From the NCBI RefSeq assembly GCF_036669915.1, contig NC_089313.1, forward strand, positions 11,662,011 through 11,726,010: a DNA stretch of 64,000 bases, in the 5' to 3' direction. Position 1 is the first letter of the stretch, and every line of letters starts with the position of its first letter. Shown here one piece after another: positions 46,901-59,600 of this stretch. Source of the DNA: Pocillopora verrucosa (taxonomy: Eukaryota; Cnidaria; Anthozoa; Scleractinia; Pocilloporidae). The notes under the pieces are model-generated. The model was not told the DNA's origin. It saw only the letters and a program-made list of their open reading frames with translations, and ran no database searches. Made by a program: the position numbers and the translations under genes.

Positions 46901-48315
46901 CACATTCTATCTGCAAATACAGTTTAACCCTTTAACTCCCAAGATCTTATTTGTTAATTCTCCCTTCTAACTGCTACACATTTCCTTGTAAATTAGTTAT
47001 GAGAACATGGTGCTAGATCAAGATAGCAGCTTCTACCTGATAAGTTTGAATACTCTCATTACCTGTTTGCTGAATAATGTATGGATATTGTAGGGAGAAG
47101 TTTCATGTTAATCACTTCTGGGAGTTAAAAGGTTAAGGCTACCGGTAACTCTCCAGTTTCCCTGCTTGAATCTGTAACATCCCTCTCTCTTCTTTTTTCT
47201 TTTCCCACCCCTGCACCTTTCCTTTATCAGTCCTTTTCCTCTCATCCCTTCCTTCTATAAATCTTCCCTCCTCCTCCTTATTAACATCCTTCTTTCATTT
47301 ATTTGCTGAACTATAACATTTGGATCTTAACAAATCATACTCTTGTGTTACCAAACTTTCCAATTGATGCTATGGAATCAAATCTGTGTTCCGTCAGGCT
47401 GACATCATCAATCATTTCAATTCCAACTGCGCTGTTAAACCTGTAAAATACTCAAAATGTGTCTTTACTCATTTTACTCATTTTACCCTCGTGTTATGGA
47501 ACTGTTTCCTCGGTTCAAAATAGAGACTAACATATCTAGGTTTGGTTATCTTTATTAATACCATTATCCTTAGTATTTATATCATTTTTACCATCAGGAT
47601 TATCTTGTAATTATTAGAATAATCATTAATTTTAAAACTACTGCTATTATCATCATCATCACTGTACACAATATAAAGTATCAACTTACCTTGTGTTCTT
47701 CCATGAATTTCTGCAGTTATATTTCAGAGAAGGAGGTTTATTTTGAGAGATATCTTCAACTATCGTCAGAATAACCTCTTCTAGTTTGGTGATGGCTTCA
47801 TCTCTACAGATAGAAAAAAAAAACAACAACAAATCACATAATAAGGTAAAAGTAATAAATCACTTGATTTACAGGTAAATCTTATAATTTTGTTTTTAAT
47901 TAATAAATATTTGTACCAGGATAACTTTCTGAAAAATTACCATCAAAACCCCAGCAACGTCCTTGTTAACACTGATGTGCGATGCTAAATAAATCACAAG
48001 AGAATTTTTACGGAGAATGTTTATTACAGAAAGTGAAGTAGATCTTTGGAAGGGGTCAATCTAAAGTGTCTTGGTACAATTTCTCCAAAGTCGTTTAAGT
48101 TTACATGCTGTCTCTTATCAACTTACAGAACTTTCAACGAAACTTTTTTCTTCCAGAGAAAGTCCCTACCTGGATAAAGTCTTAGGTTTTACAATACTTT
48201 TTTCGTCTACTTCATCACTTGATTTCTGCATGGCATCTATTCTATCCAAAGATTGCAGCTGTAGTTTGAGTAGGTTGATACAACGCCAAAAGTCTGCATT
48301 TGAGTTGGCTGCCAT
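40980..48315 (-). CDS. SPO11: SPO11, meiotic double-strand-break transesterase
   Basis: Exons in transcript order: 48170-48315, 47690-47803, 47352-47440, 46494-46560, 46003-46111, 45477-45492, 44963-45025, 44612-44701, 43372-43481, 42722-42821, 42170-42207, 42001-42077, 41472-41583, 40980-41099; 1251 nt, 416 residues (human 396). Phases agree throughout. Seen: TYATKRDIYYTD with the catalytic Tyr as the second of Tyr142-Tyr143; TOPRIM Glu244 in [18 protein letters not shown]; the metal-binding DADPHG with Asp297 and Asp299; [17 protein letters not shown]; and the end KIKHGRWI. The protein acts as a dimer in the nucleus to cut DNA for meiotic recombination. Exon 6 is a 16-nt microexon. Exon 8 is the least certain: it gives about nine more residues than human between the VVVVP and HSDAKF blocks and uses a weak donor (GTGCGA). 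It looks complete and intact. Confidence 0.95.
43085..43345 (+). repeat. Dispersed repeat family D, copy 2
   Basis: Contains CTCAATCAATCTGATGCAAA, AAAACCAATTGCGATTTGG, CGCCTGCGTTTTCCCGCGC and CATCTGATTGGGTATTGTG. Lies in SPO11 intron 9, just upstream on the plus coordinate of exon 9. Related to 52425-52668 and 32762-32885. Confidence 0.55.
46924..47135 (+). repeat. Dispersed repeat family B, copy 2
   Basis: Begins TTAACCCTTTAACTCCCAAG, contains TGAATACTCTCATTACCTG, ends near TCTGGGAGTTAAAAGGTTAA. In SPO11 intron 3. Confidence 0.65.
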
Positions 48316-49473
48316 CTTGGAATGAGCACTACCTCCCAGAATGCAATGTAGACTGGCTGGCTATTTAATTTTCGATTTCAAGGAAAGAGTCTGGGCCGGG
48401 TTTATCAAAGTAGTTGGGTTTAGTAACTCAGGGTTAGTGAGGAATCTGATTGCAGATCGAAAAACTCAAAAGGAAAATTCAGTCGAATTCTTTTGGTCTA
48501 GAATATAGTTATTGGATGCCATTAAAAAGGATACAGAAAATTATCCCAAAACGGCTTTTGAATAAAGGAATAAAGAAACCCAGGTTAAAATTTAAACTTG
48601 GGTTAGCACTGATCGGCCTTCGAATAACTAGGCCCTGGTCTACCGCTAGCTATAAAACGAGCCTAAACCAGCAAACAGCAAGAAAATCACAGGAAACGAT
48701 CATGCACTCATTCTGTGTCGCTTGCCAGTTTAGATTTGAGGAGAAAACTGGATTGTTCTATCATAGTGAATTTTAGAGCTACAAAAAGACATTGTTATTT
48801 AGTTGATCATCGTTAAATTCTTACTTCCATACTGCCAAATACTGTGTAGAGAGAAGTTGGGAGAAATTGTTTGTTCAGTAAAGTTCAAGGAGCCCGGCAC
48901 CTGCTACTCAACAAACAGGTGGTAAGCTACGGTGTATTTCATCAATTGGGTCAATTGAGAACGCAAGACCTTACACTGAGAAAGTACTGGAAATATTCTT
49001 GGAGAACTCTCAAATGAAATGTAGCACATCTGATATTTTTAGCTTAAGTTGAAGTCGTAATATGTTCTTTTTTTCATCGCTTATTCGTGATTTTAATAAC
49101 CTTAAAAGTAGAAGTTGATGGAGAGTCTGCCGCGGTTGCCTGGAACCTAACAGGTTACATATAGTTTTGCCACCTGAGTAAAGCGCGGTTAAACATTTCG
49201 TCAGAGTCTGAAAAGGTTCGTGATCATGGCGCCAAACTCATGGTCACTGCACCAAAATTACTCCCACACAAATGATCTGAGAAGAGCCACACCTTAGGGA
49301 AAGCAAACGCATACGAGGATAATGATCAAGGTTGAGATTCACGGACATTTTTTCCTGAAAAATCGAGAAATTCTGATCTAGACAGGAATCTTTGAGCGAC
49401 CCACGGTCAAGGATTGGTGTTCCGATGCGAGGACTGTGGTCTTTGAGTCGATCTTCGGTTGACAAGTTTATGC
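48316..49473. other. Divergent gap between SPO11 and the papain-like gene
   Basis: Both promoters must lie here. About a fifth is a MITE (48393-48635). No TATA, CRE or X-box was seen. Confidence 0.5.
48393..48635. mobile_element. MITE with imperfect inverted ends
   Basis: The left end GGGCCGGGTTTATCAAAG mirrors the right end CTTCGAATAACTAGGCCC imperfectly; inner arms AACTCAGGGTTAGTG and AACCCAGGTTAAA also pair partly. A 108-codon plus ORF over it is an accident of this repeat. No clear target duplication. Confidence 0.5.
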
Positions 49474-52400
49474 ATGGTGAAGGTGCCGTTGTGGTTCAAG
49501 ACAACTGCAAATAGAACCCGAAGTTTGCGCAGACGTGTATTATTGTTGCTCTTCCTTGTTGGAGCTGGTAAGTGCTAGTTTGTTATCAATTTGATTTTTT
49601 CAGAGATCGGTTTTAAGTGTTTACGGTAGGTATTACTCCCTGGGGCAAAAATGCTGTCACTTTTAGACAACAGAATGTAAATTGTCTATGTACGAACAGT
49701 ATTTTATGGGTGACTTTCGAGCACTTACTTTGTTTAGTCTCCTTTAAACTTTACCTTATTCTATTTTTCAACATAATTCGTTAAAAATTTTCTTTTTTTG
49801 TGCACCGTTTACTTTTAATCGTTTATTGATTTTCGTCATTACGCACTTAATTCCCATTTTGATCGCGTGTCCAATTGAAAACTCAGATTCGCCATTAAGC
49901 CGACAGAGTACCGCGAATACGACTCACCAACTGAGAACCATTAAATACACACACAAAAAGCATAATACAGCTTTTCCTTCCAACTGGTTAAAAAAGAACT
50001 TATTAACAGTCGATGGATGAACCTTATAGTGCACGCTGATTCCGCAGCACTTAGGCCGAAGCTTGTCAAGCAAATATGTCTTTGTTGAATTGCTTTACAT
50101 CTCAGGCCTTGCATTCGCTTTCCATGCAGATGAATCCACCCTGACAGAAACTTTTCGTACTTACATACCATCAAATGGCTCCACATAATTTAAAACCTTA
50201 CTTTTTCCTCACTTCCACGCTAAGTCGCTTTTTTTTTTTCTGGTCTCAAAGGTATCCGTTTCTCAGACGTTCCATTATACCATCGATATTTTATTGACAG
50301 CTTCGGAAACCGTCAACTAGAACGGATCAATGTCAGTATCTGAGCATCTGCGCACCTACCCCTCCCCTTCCCCAACAACAGTCAACTGATAAGAAGTTAG
50401 GTTTATGTTTGGTTAGGAGAGGGGTAGACGAACAGTTGCTCAGATACTGACATTGATTCAAAATTACGTCCATCGTCACCGATATAGGACTGGAGTCTAG
50501 TCAAGCTTGGCGTGGGGTTTTAAAGGGTCTTTGAGCGTTTAAGCTCCAAATAAATATTTTGATTAAAACAAATTTGTCTGTTTTGATTACCGCAGAAGTA
50601 CCACAGCCCTGTTTGAGGCTAATGTTTCAGTTCCGACAACTTTAACAAAACCAGTAACGTATGTGTGCTTTGAATTCTCGACACAGGAATTGTTTATTAC
50701 GTCTCAAACCAAGATCATGAAAACCAAGGCACTCCTCTTAGACAGCGCATGACGCGTCACGTGTTTACAGTAGAAGAGATTTTACAGTTCCCGGATAATT
50801 ACCACACTAAAGGTGTGCTATCACTTCCTTATGGAGACATCGTGGAACCTTTTGAGGCCTGGTACTCCAATTCGAAAAAGATGAGCAGAATTGATTATTA
50901 TAATGGTATGATATATTTTATCTACAATTTTTTACGACTACGTCATCGACTGGACCAACTAAATTTTTCGTACTTTCCGTCTTCTCTATTAAAGTTAAAA
51001 CCTTTGCCCTTAATTTTATGAACAGTAAAGATCGAGCAGGGGGGGGGGGGGGGGTTAGGTTAGCACTTGCTTATATTTGTCATGCATTGTGCTTATCTAT
51101 AAGGCAATATGTAAGCCATGTATGCGTGGCTACATCAGAAAAATTGTGCAAGTGTACTTGATATGGGGCTTTCGTTGGAATCTCTCACTGCTGCAAGTGG
51201 TTTTCCTTTCGAGCTTTCAGTCTTAACAACACGTTTGATTTTCTGTGTTTCCTTTCAGGCATGGACAGAACATTTCAGCGCGGAGATCTGGGTAGGCACG
51301 GGTTTGCATGCAAAATAGTTCCGGAATACTCTGAAGTGAAACATAAAACGTTCACGGGATGTATGCACAGGCGAGGGACAAAGAAATTTCCAATAAAAGC
51401 TCAAAATATTATACCAGCGCCTTCATATTTTAAGGTAAGGCCATTCGTTAATTCTTTGGATTTACCGGCGTAATAACCTGAGTGGGATGATGCGAGAACA
51501 CGAAAAAAAGTTTGTGAATCACGAGCCGAAAGCGAGTTGATATACCTACACCTAAATGCAGTAGCGTTGTAATGAACGAAACATAAAGAGAAGGAGAAAA
51601 GCTATATTCAAATTAATTAGCATATAGCATAAGCCTACAGTTTTTTTTAGATTATTGGAATCGCTTGAAATTCCTAAACAACATCTGATACTCTTTAGGA
51701 AGTTTGAAAAAATGTTTGATGGGCATGTTACCAGAGGGTGGTTTTTGTATGCCGATCGATTCGTACCTGGCTTTCTCCTTTTTTTGTTTGCCCTTTTTTT
51801 TTTCTTTTTTTTTTATTTGGTGTACATCACAAAAGGCAATTGGCCAACCTTATCCTAGCTTATATCAGTTCCTTTGGTGGTAGGGTCATATGACATTATT
51901 TTATCTTTCTTTGCGTAGTAACTGTACACTACTCTTTCTTATAATAACTATCATTATTGACATTATATTTTTATAGTACTCCGGTACCGCTGAATTAAAT
52001 GGTGCAGAGTGTGCAAAATGGGAACACTCGTTCACAATTTACGACAAGGTCAACACATATACATTATACACAACTAAAACCCGTCCATTAAAACCGCTCC
52101 GGTACGAGATGATGGGATATGATACGCTACTAGCCTCATACTATGATCATTATATCCTCGATTATCACGAGTTTGAAGCTTGGAAATTCAACTATTCAGT
52201 GTTTGATATACCAACAGGTATGGTGTTAATTGTGTTGCAGCCAAAATAGCTTATATGAGGTGACTTTTGTGTCTCTGTGTTTCCCTGATCACTGTTCAGC
52301 AGGGAAAGGAAATTAACTCTATCGGATTCTAACTCCGAAGATCGGATACTAACGAGTAAATCTCTCTACAAATTTCATGCGTTTCTTCTTATTTTAAATA

Positions 52401-55400
52401 TTAGGGTTGCTTTTCGATTGTGTATCGTTAACGACCAAAAGCACAGTAATCAGAACGGCCAATCAGTAGCAAGAAAAATACTTTTCAGGGCCAATGAGAA
52501 CTCACAATAAAACAACCAAATTTCCTAAAGCGCGGGAAAACGCAGGCGACCAATTTTAGTTTTGCATCTGATTGGTTGAGAAATTGGCGCGATTTTTCTG
52601 GACCAATCACAGAGCGAAGCAAGCAAAATCAATCGTTGAAAATTGCTCTGTTTCTAAACTTGGTTAAATCGTTCCGTTAGTTTCCAAGATGTTTGCTCTA
52701 CACCATCCCACCTTCTCCTTTTCACCAGTATGATCACTTGATCTCACTACGAGTCCTTATCTTGGACACACTCAGTCCTTTGGTCTCAAAGGTTGAAAGT
52801 TTTTACCTGGATGTATGTTAAACCTGTTGCAAGACTTTTCATTGCCGTTTTGGCTAATTTTGTGTTTGTCTAAACTAAGAAGTGATATTTTCTCAGCGTT
52901 ATGATTAGCTCATTTCACTCACTGTATCAATATGCGTTCCTTACGAGACAATTACTTTGAGAAAGACCAAGTTTTTCATGATTTTAATCACTTACACAGA
53001 TCTCCAATGCTTCGATTTTTCTCACGAGAAACTGGAGAAGTCGCTTGGTGAGATCAATCCTATAGTGGAATTCATGCCTCACAGTACCTCAGGCTCTCCG
53101 TATACACTGTCCCATCCGTCAAATTTTGTCACCACTCCCTCTCGCACCAAGACAGATCCTTTGCAGTATCTCCTAGACTCCTTGAACAAAATGCCGACGG
53201 TTAATAGAGACATGTTTGAGCCCACGACACCCACCTCAAACCTCCAGCAGTCTCTCAAGGACGAGGAGCAGACTCGACCATCACCGGCTCCCAAGAGTAC
53301 AGGCGCGTTCAAAAATGTGGACCAGAAGTCTGGTTATAAAGATATCATGCGACACTATGAAGACGTAGTTAATGCTTTATTTAAATCTTTCAAGGCGAGA
53401 TATAAGAAGAATTATATCTCAAAGCGGGAGCACGAGTCGAGGAAAGACATCTACAGACATAACTTGAGGTAGGGGTCGGCATGACAACTAATAACTTCTT
53501 TATCTTCATTTACGATCTTGTTCGACTTTTTTGATCATTAACTCCCGCGATTGGCCCGTCGGACCGTCTCGTTAGGTCGTTAATTCTGAGATCTGACAGA
53601 GCTGCCTCTGCCGCGGGATAGGACCATTCAGCCTTTTTTTTTCCTCTGTTAACACAGAACGAGTGCAAAATATACAGGAGTGTTGAGTACCGGGTATTGA
53701 AGAGAATATTGAACTGAAATTAGTTGATCATTCCATCGCCATGAAAACGCGCGGCAACGTGCAAAACTCGACAAATTTATTTGCGTGAGAAGACTTTGTC
53801 TCCCGTTTACATCAGCCAGACCTAGTTCAAGTAGACCAGGTAAAGGAAAAGAAAAGTTATCTTCTGAAACTTTCAGGATGTATCTGAAGAGTGTGCCATT
53901 GTTATTGGTGCGAACTTCTGTAGAGTCCTTGTATTGGTAATAATTGAAACAGACACGGATACAGTGGGAGTTTATAGTGATACGAAGTACAACATCTTTT
54001 TGAGGCTTTTACACAGCCACGGTCTGAGCGTTTTCGATATGTGCGAGAAGTGAGAACAAGCTGACAAATTTTCAGATTAGCAACTAATCAATCACCCAAT
54101 TTCTTCACTGACAAAAAACTTTCAAACCAAAAAATAAAATATTACAATGGGGTGTGTATTTCTTTCGAATTCCTTGATGGCCTTGAAACGAACTGCCACA
54201 TACGTTTAACTTAACCTTCATGAAGCTCTTTAACTACCATGTGACATGTAAACAGAAAATTCCAATCTCCTGATCTTCATCAACTCGATCAACAGGTTTA
54301 TCAAGTCCAGAAACCGCCAAAACCTAGGCTATAGACTCAAGGCAAATCATATGGCCGACATGACTGAGGAAGAGATAAGACAAAAAAAAGGAATATTGAT
54401 GGAAAGCGAACCTGATGCACTGAATGGCGGAAAGAGATTTGAAATACCGGAGGGTACCAATGTCAAAACCCTACCTGATACAGTTGATTGGGCAAAATCG
54501 GGTGAGTAGAAAAAAACTCTTATAATAAACGAAAACAAACATCCTGAGTAGTCGCCAAAAGTCACCAAAACTTATTTCGAGAAGCAAAACCCTTCCTTTT
54601 AAAAATAAGCAAATGAGCGAGTCTGGGGTAACTTTTGAATGAACTTAGTTCTTTTCAGGAGGTCTAACCGAAACCATGGTTTTAAGCAATCATGCAGTAG
54701 GCCTTAGGTTTTCCCTATTAGTGGATCGGTTTAATTAGAAAAATTGTTCTTTCCACCGTCAGCTTTCGGCCCTCCTGACACTGTTCACAAAAAATGGCTG
54801 AGAAAAGGTTCGGCTAAACTGAAGATAGTTTAGGACGCAGTTTTGTTCAACAACGACCAAACTTTGTTTACATAGTCAGACCGTAGAGCCCAGTCAATGA
54901 GCTCTATAAGAAAATATTTTACTATTTCTCCAGGTGCGGTAAATCCTGTAAGAAGTCAAGGAATTTGTGGCTCTTGTTATGCATATTCTGTTACTGGTGC
55001 CATGGAGGGAGCCTACTATATTAAGGTTTGTCAACTAAAAGATGACACAGCGCTTTAATGTTAATTGCTGCTGGTGCCGTAGACAGTTAGCTCTGTCCCT
55101 TGAGAACATGGCGCTCGTCAGACTAACAGGATTCTACCGCGGTTTGTTTCTACTTTTGTATCAATTTCTGAGCTTTTCCATCGGATAAGAAGCAGAAAGG
55201 GTACAAATTTGAGGTGCTCATGAAATTTAAAGTGTTGTATGGGGCATTTCTTATAAACTGAGTTCAAGGTTCGTCCTGTAAGTTATACAGACCGATTTTT
55301 TTCCGCTGGGATTTATGTGCGGTCCCCAAATCCGAGCGAAAAAAACGAGGTTCCGTAACTTACAGGACGAACCGAGAAAACGTGATTAGTAAGATATTGA

Positions 55401-56818
55401 TTTTATGTCTGGTTTAAATAGAGGGGAAAATTTCAATTCAAACAAGCTTTTAAATTTAGTGGGCTGTACAGTGAAATACAGCTTGCTACACTGATCAGTC
55501 ATAGCGCACGTTCTAACTGAGAGATGTAATAAAAAGTTTTAAGAGAAGGAGCACGTCCTAACCCTGTTTGGCCAAAGTTGTATGTTTTTTTAAGTTGAAT
55601 AAGCGATAAATCTTCCAATTCCAACGGTGAAAACATCTTTAAAATCACACACGTACATGTTTGTATTTCAATTCTGACTTCGCAGACTGGTACCCTCCTA
55701 AACCTGTCTGAACAACAACTTATAGACTGTTCGTGGGGGTTTGGTAACCGAGGCTGTAAGGGAGGATATCCACATCGAGCGATGCAGTGGGTCATCAAAC
55801 ACGGTGGACTGGCTACTGAAGAGAGCTATGGAAAATATTTGGCTCAGGTAAAGACAAGAAACTTCAGAAACAGTTTTAAGTGTATAATGATTTCCCACCC
55901 TCACTGTTAACATTCAAACTGTCCTGACGTCGTTTTACTGAAATAAGGATTACGCCTGTTGCTCTCATCCACCAAATGAAAGTACTTTTTTTACAGAAGA
56001 AGATGAGCGGAGAGGTTCCACCCAGAACCACCCCTCCCTCTCCTGCTTGTAACAATTTAGCCTCACGAATTCGCGTATTCATTCAAGGGTAAATAATTAC
56101 TCTTTTTCACCATAACAGGAGGGTTTCTGCCACTTTAAAAATACGACAACAGGGGCTAAGCTGGATTTTTACATGAACATCACCAAAGGGAATAAGCACG
56201 AGCTGAAGCAGGCCATCGCCATTTATGGTCCTGTCAGTATCCTTATCAACACTCAGCCAAAGACTTTTAAATTCTACGGATCAGGAATTTATTATGACCC
56301 AGACTGCAGTGAGTAACTTATTCGTACTTTGATTTGTAGGCTGCGTGGAGGTTCTCCAACCCTTTCATTCCTAAGAGTGACTAGCATCTAATTTCTCCTT
56401 ACAATATGACCCCTGAATGAAACATTAAGGTCACAAGAATAAAGGAAATGATCACCAACTAAAACTTCTTGATTGTTTGAGAAAAACTCCTAGTCAGCAC
56501 TTTAGGAGGTGTGTGGAGAAGAGTATAGAGAATATTTATACTGATGTTACGATTCAAGCAAGCCAATTTAAGTGGCTCACACCAGCTAGGTGCTCTTTCA
56601 ATTTAATGAGTTTCTTTTTCTCCTCGTTCTCAGCTCATGCATTGGATCACGCGGCCTTAGCTGTCGGATATGGAGTGGAAAAGGGTGAACCTTATTGGCT
56701 GATTAAGAATTCTTGGTCAAAAGCTTGGGGAGATGAGGGATATATCAAGATAGCCATGAAAAACGACAATTGTGGTGTGCTGCAAAAGGCTGTCGTGGTC
56801 AAGATCAGAGAAGATTAA
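49474..56818 (+). CDS. Membrane-anchored papain-family (C1A) protease, counting-factor-associated-protein-D-like
   Basis: Exons 49474-49567, 50687-50905, 51259-51434, 51977-52217, 53000-53468, 54296-54501, 54934-55025, 55686-55847, 56119-56308, 56634-56818; 2034 nt, 677 residues. The N-terminus is basic (SLRRRV, 17-22) followed by a hydrophobic run 22-37, which reads as a type II signal anchor rather than a cleaved signal. Residues ~60-240 form an extracellular domain with VLSLPYGDIVEPFEAWY and YEMMGYDTLLASYYDHY, as I recall in cfaD-like proteases. A Pro/Ser/Thr linker follows (~255-350). Then an I29 prodomain with a full ERFNIN pattern (Glu387, Arg391, Tyr395, Asn398, Ile402, Asn406). The mature enzyme starts near LPDTVDW (459). 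Catalytic set Gln477, Cys483, His622, Asn642. The usual CGSCWAFS is CGSCYAYS. A lysosomal or cell-surface digestive role is inferred. Confidence 0.92.
50320..50460. repeat. Foldback repeat in papain-gene intron 1
   Basis: ATCAATGTCAGTATCTGAGC and its complement GCTCAGATACTGACATTGAT face each other, with CCTACCCCTCCCC pairing GGAGAGGGGTAG inside. A MITE-like hairpin of about 140 bp. Confidence 0.6.
52425..52668 (+). repeat. Dispersed repeat family D, copy 3
   Basis: CGTTAACGACCAAAAGCACA, CGGGAAAACGCAGGCGACC, ATCTGATTGGTTGAGAAATT and GACCAATCACAGAGCGAAGC match the other D copies in part, in reverse order relative to copy 2. In intron 4 of the papain-like gene. Confidence 0.5.
56359..56550 (+). 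repeat. Dispersed repeat family A, copy 4
   Basis: AGTGACTAGCATCTAATTTC and AATATTTATACTGATGTTAC. It fills most of the 325-bp last intron of the papain-like gene. Confidence 0.6.
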
Positions 56819-59600
56819 ACTTGAGGAATAGGTGTTCAGCATGAGTAAACGTAGCTAAGGGGGGACTGGTCATTATTGTCTCTTAGGGGAGGGGAGGGCG
56901 GAGGATTTTGGTCATGTCATGATAAAATTTGCCTGATCCCCCTGAAGGTTCTGTAATATTGTTATGATACCCCCCTCCCTCACTGGCAGTTATGTGGCGA
57001 TTCCCCCCCCCCCAAAAAAAAATCGTCCCCCCCAGGCGATAAAAATGACAGGTTCCCTAGCAAATTTTAGCACTTATACTCAAAGCTGATAATTTTTCAT
57101 ATCTCTTATGAACACAACCGTAATTTTTTGTTTTTTGTTTTGAAGCACCTGCCGAAGCCGAGGGTCTCAATGGCTTGAACAGCTAACGATTAAAGCTTTG
57201 CCTATTTTATGACTAACGGTTAACCCAAATGACACAAATTGACACATTGTTGAATGGAAAAATTTTTACGGTGAATTTTTTTTACGACTAACGATCAAAA
57301 TTTGTCAAATTTACGCCTAAGCGCTAATTTTGTTTGGCCGTTTAAGGGCTAACGGTTAACCCCAGTAAGACCCTCGCAGCTGCCGAGCGGGTAATATTTC
57401 GGATCGCCTTCGAAGCGTATTCTAAATTCGAGGACCAGAAATTTTCCAATAAGCTGTATCGAAAACTCGGTATAGCTGCATCGTTAAGTAAATTGAACGT
57501 TTTGCATTCGTTGAGCGGTTGCACCGCCGTAGGGCTTGCACTGTTCGTGGCATAGTCATACTTCATTCGTAGCTTAGTCGTATTAAATTCGTAGCTTAGT
57601 CGTACTACATTCGTACTACAGGGCCGAATCACCTAAGCTAAATTCATAAAGTAGTCTTATTTTTCACGAGACGCAGTTTAACTGGATTTGTTACGAAGTC
57701 TTACGACATTCGTTGTAGCTTCAGGTCGCTCTATATTCATAGAAGTCGTCTAACATTTGTATAGTTCACAATTTCCAAAATACTTGTATAACTGGCCTGT
57801 AAAGCTTTTTTTTTTCAAAATCCGCTACATTCGTTTATGTGGGCAAGCTGTTCAGCGCTACATTGGGAAATGCACATTCTGTCTTTTATTTTCGCTTTCA
57901 CTTTCAGATGTGTTTTGTAAAGTAAATGCCATAAAGTAAGCTTTACTATTATTAACATGAACTGTTTCTAAAGCATAGCTTTTGTAATCATTGTTTACAT
58001 ATTTTTTTTGTACTCCATGTATATACAGAAACTAACTGGCCGCACAATTGAGGGGCCTGAATTAATTGGGAATGTACCGTTAATACACCACTTATATGAA
58101 GTAATAAACCTAAAAAATAAATATTGAATTAAACTTTGTATGAAATGTTGCACATTGTCACATTTTTGGGGTATTTACGGGCTCTGTTCCCGCCAATCCA
58201 AATGCCCGAGTGATGTTCTTCCTTATGATCGCAGAGCGCTCTGCGCCATGGCTTGTCATAGTCTTGTTTTTTTAATCTTCAAGATACGTTTTTTAGCATC
58301 TTTTCTGTTTCTCCCACAAGGAGTGCTTCTCGGTTGAGCTTCTAGAAATTCCTTGTCTGTATTTATAAAAAGGAGAAATCCTATCAGTAAAAGTTTTCCT
58401 AAGGAATTTTTGTCTTACTACAAAAAATAATGTCACAGACATGACAGATGTCTCGCCTTGGAAAATTTTAGCAACAGTAATCTTTACTACCTGGATGAAC
58501 ACATAGTTTTATCATAAACAATTATTTAGTGCCAAACATGTCGCCTTTATTCCTGAAGGAAGCAAAATGTGCTGTTGAACGAGAAGTTTTCCAGAGCCTT
58601 TATCTTTATATGAACCGACTGAAGGACAGGAAAGTGAGACACTATCCAAGTCTGCAGAGGAGTGAGTTTGATGCTACGACCCTTTATCACGAATACAAAA
58701 CATTTTCCATGCATAATACTTATCAATGTTTATTGTTAACTGTGTAGGACGTTGGCGTTAGCGCATAGAATGAAATTGACTACTACTGGTTTTTTAAGAG
58801 AATTTCATGTATCAAATCTTTACGAGATAATTTAACTTTCATTGAATTAGCATCCAGATCATAGAGAAAGATGTTGTTAACAAACATAATGCAATTATGT
58901 TTAAAACTTAGGTTTTCAATGGAGAAGGGACGGGTACATGCGCACTGAAGAACGAGGAGTTCAACAACTCTTGTACAAGTTACATTTGATCACGAAAACT
59001 GCGTTTATACGAGTTACCTGAGGAACATCTGAAGGTCAGGGAACAATGCCTCAGTAATTCTGTGTTTCTTGTTCACACATGTATAGCAAAAGAAAACACG
59101 TAGTCCAAAAATATTTCTCTTGGTAGAGAAGGTTTGCGAGAATTCGCCATTTGATTTTGTTCATCTTCGTTTGAAATGGGAAAGTTAATGAAAATTATGT
59201 TTTTAAAGAAAACTAATTTAAAAAAAACATGAATGTGTTTGTTCTATTGATGTTAAACAGCCAGGAACCCATTGAAAAACAATAAAAAATTATCCTCTGT
59301 CCTGAATGGCCCCGCCCGCGATTTTATTGAAAAATTCCTTGGCCCACTATAGCCTACCATGGCTTACCATATTATGTGCCAAATTATTTCCCGTGCCAGT
59401 TATTATATAGTATTTACTTTCCTGGGTAACATTGCATTGTTCAGTCTTGCAACATTATGCTTTATGTTATTATGCTATTATGTCCAAGCGCTCAGTTGCT
59501 GCGGATAAAATTGTCTTCAGTCTTAAATGAAGTACCAATCGATAGCTTTGTAACCGTGGTCTTCATGACGTTCACGTCATATTCGCAAAATAGCATAAAC
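56819..59600. other. Intergenic region between the papain-like gene and BSDC1
   Basis: No convincing gene. 57160-57360 repeats CTAACGGTTAACCC-like modules. 57540-57620 holds short tandem repeats of a CGTAGCTTAGTCGTA / TACATTCGTA type. A 72-codon open frame at 58529-58747 has no ATG at its start, no recognisable domain and was not called. The last ~200 bp must contain the BSDC1 promoter; no TATA box seen. Confidence 0.5.
57530..57620 (+). repeat. Short degenerate tandem repeat
   Basis: Three or more copies of a CATTCGTAGCTTAGTCGTA-like unit in a row, with drift between units. Confidence 0.5.

Noticed and set aside
48450-48776. 108-codon ORF on plus upstream of the papain-like gene
   Set aside because: Overlaps a MITE with inverted ends; the peptide is the translation of repeat DNA.
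58529-58747. 72-codon ORF before BSDC1
   Set aside because: No ATG at its start, no domain recognised, no splice context linking it to BSDC1.
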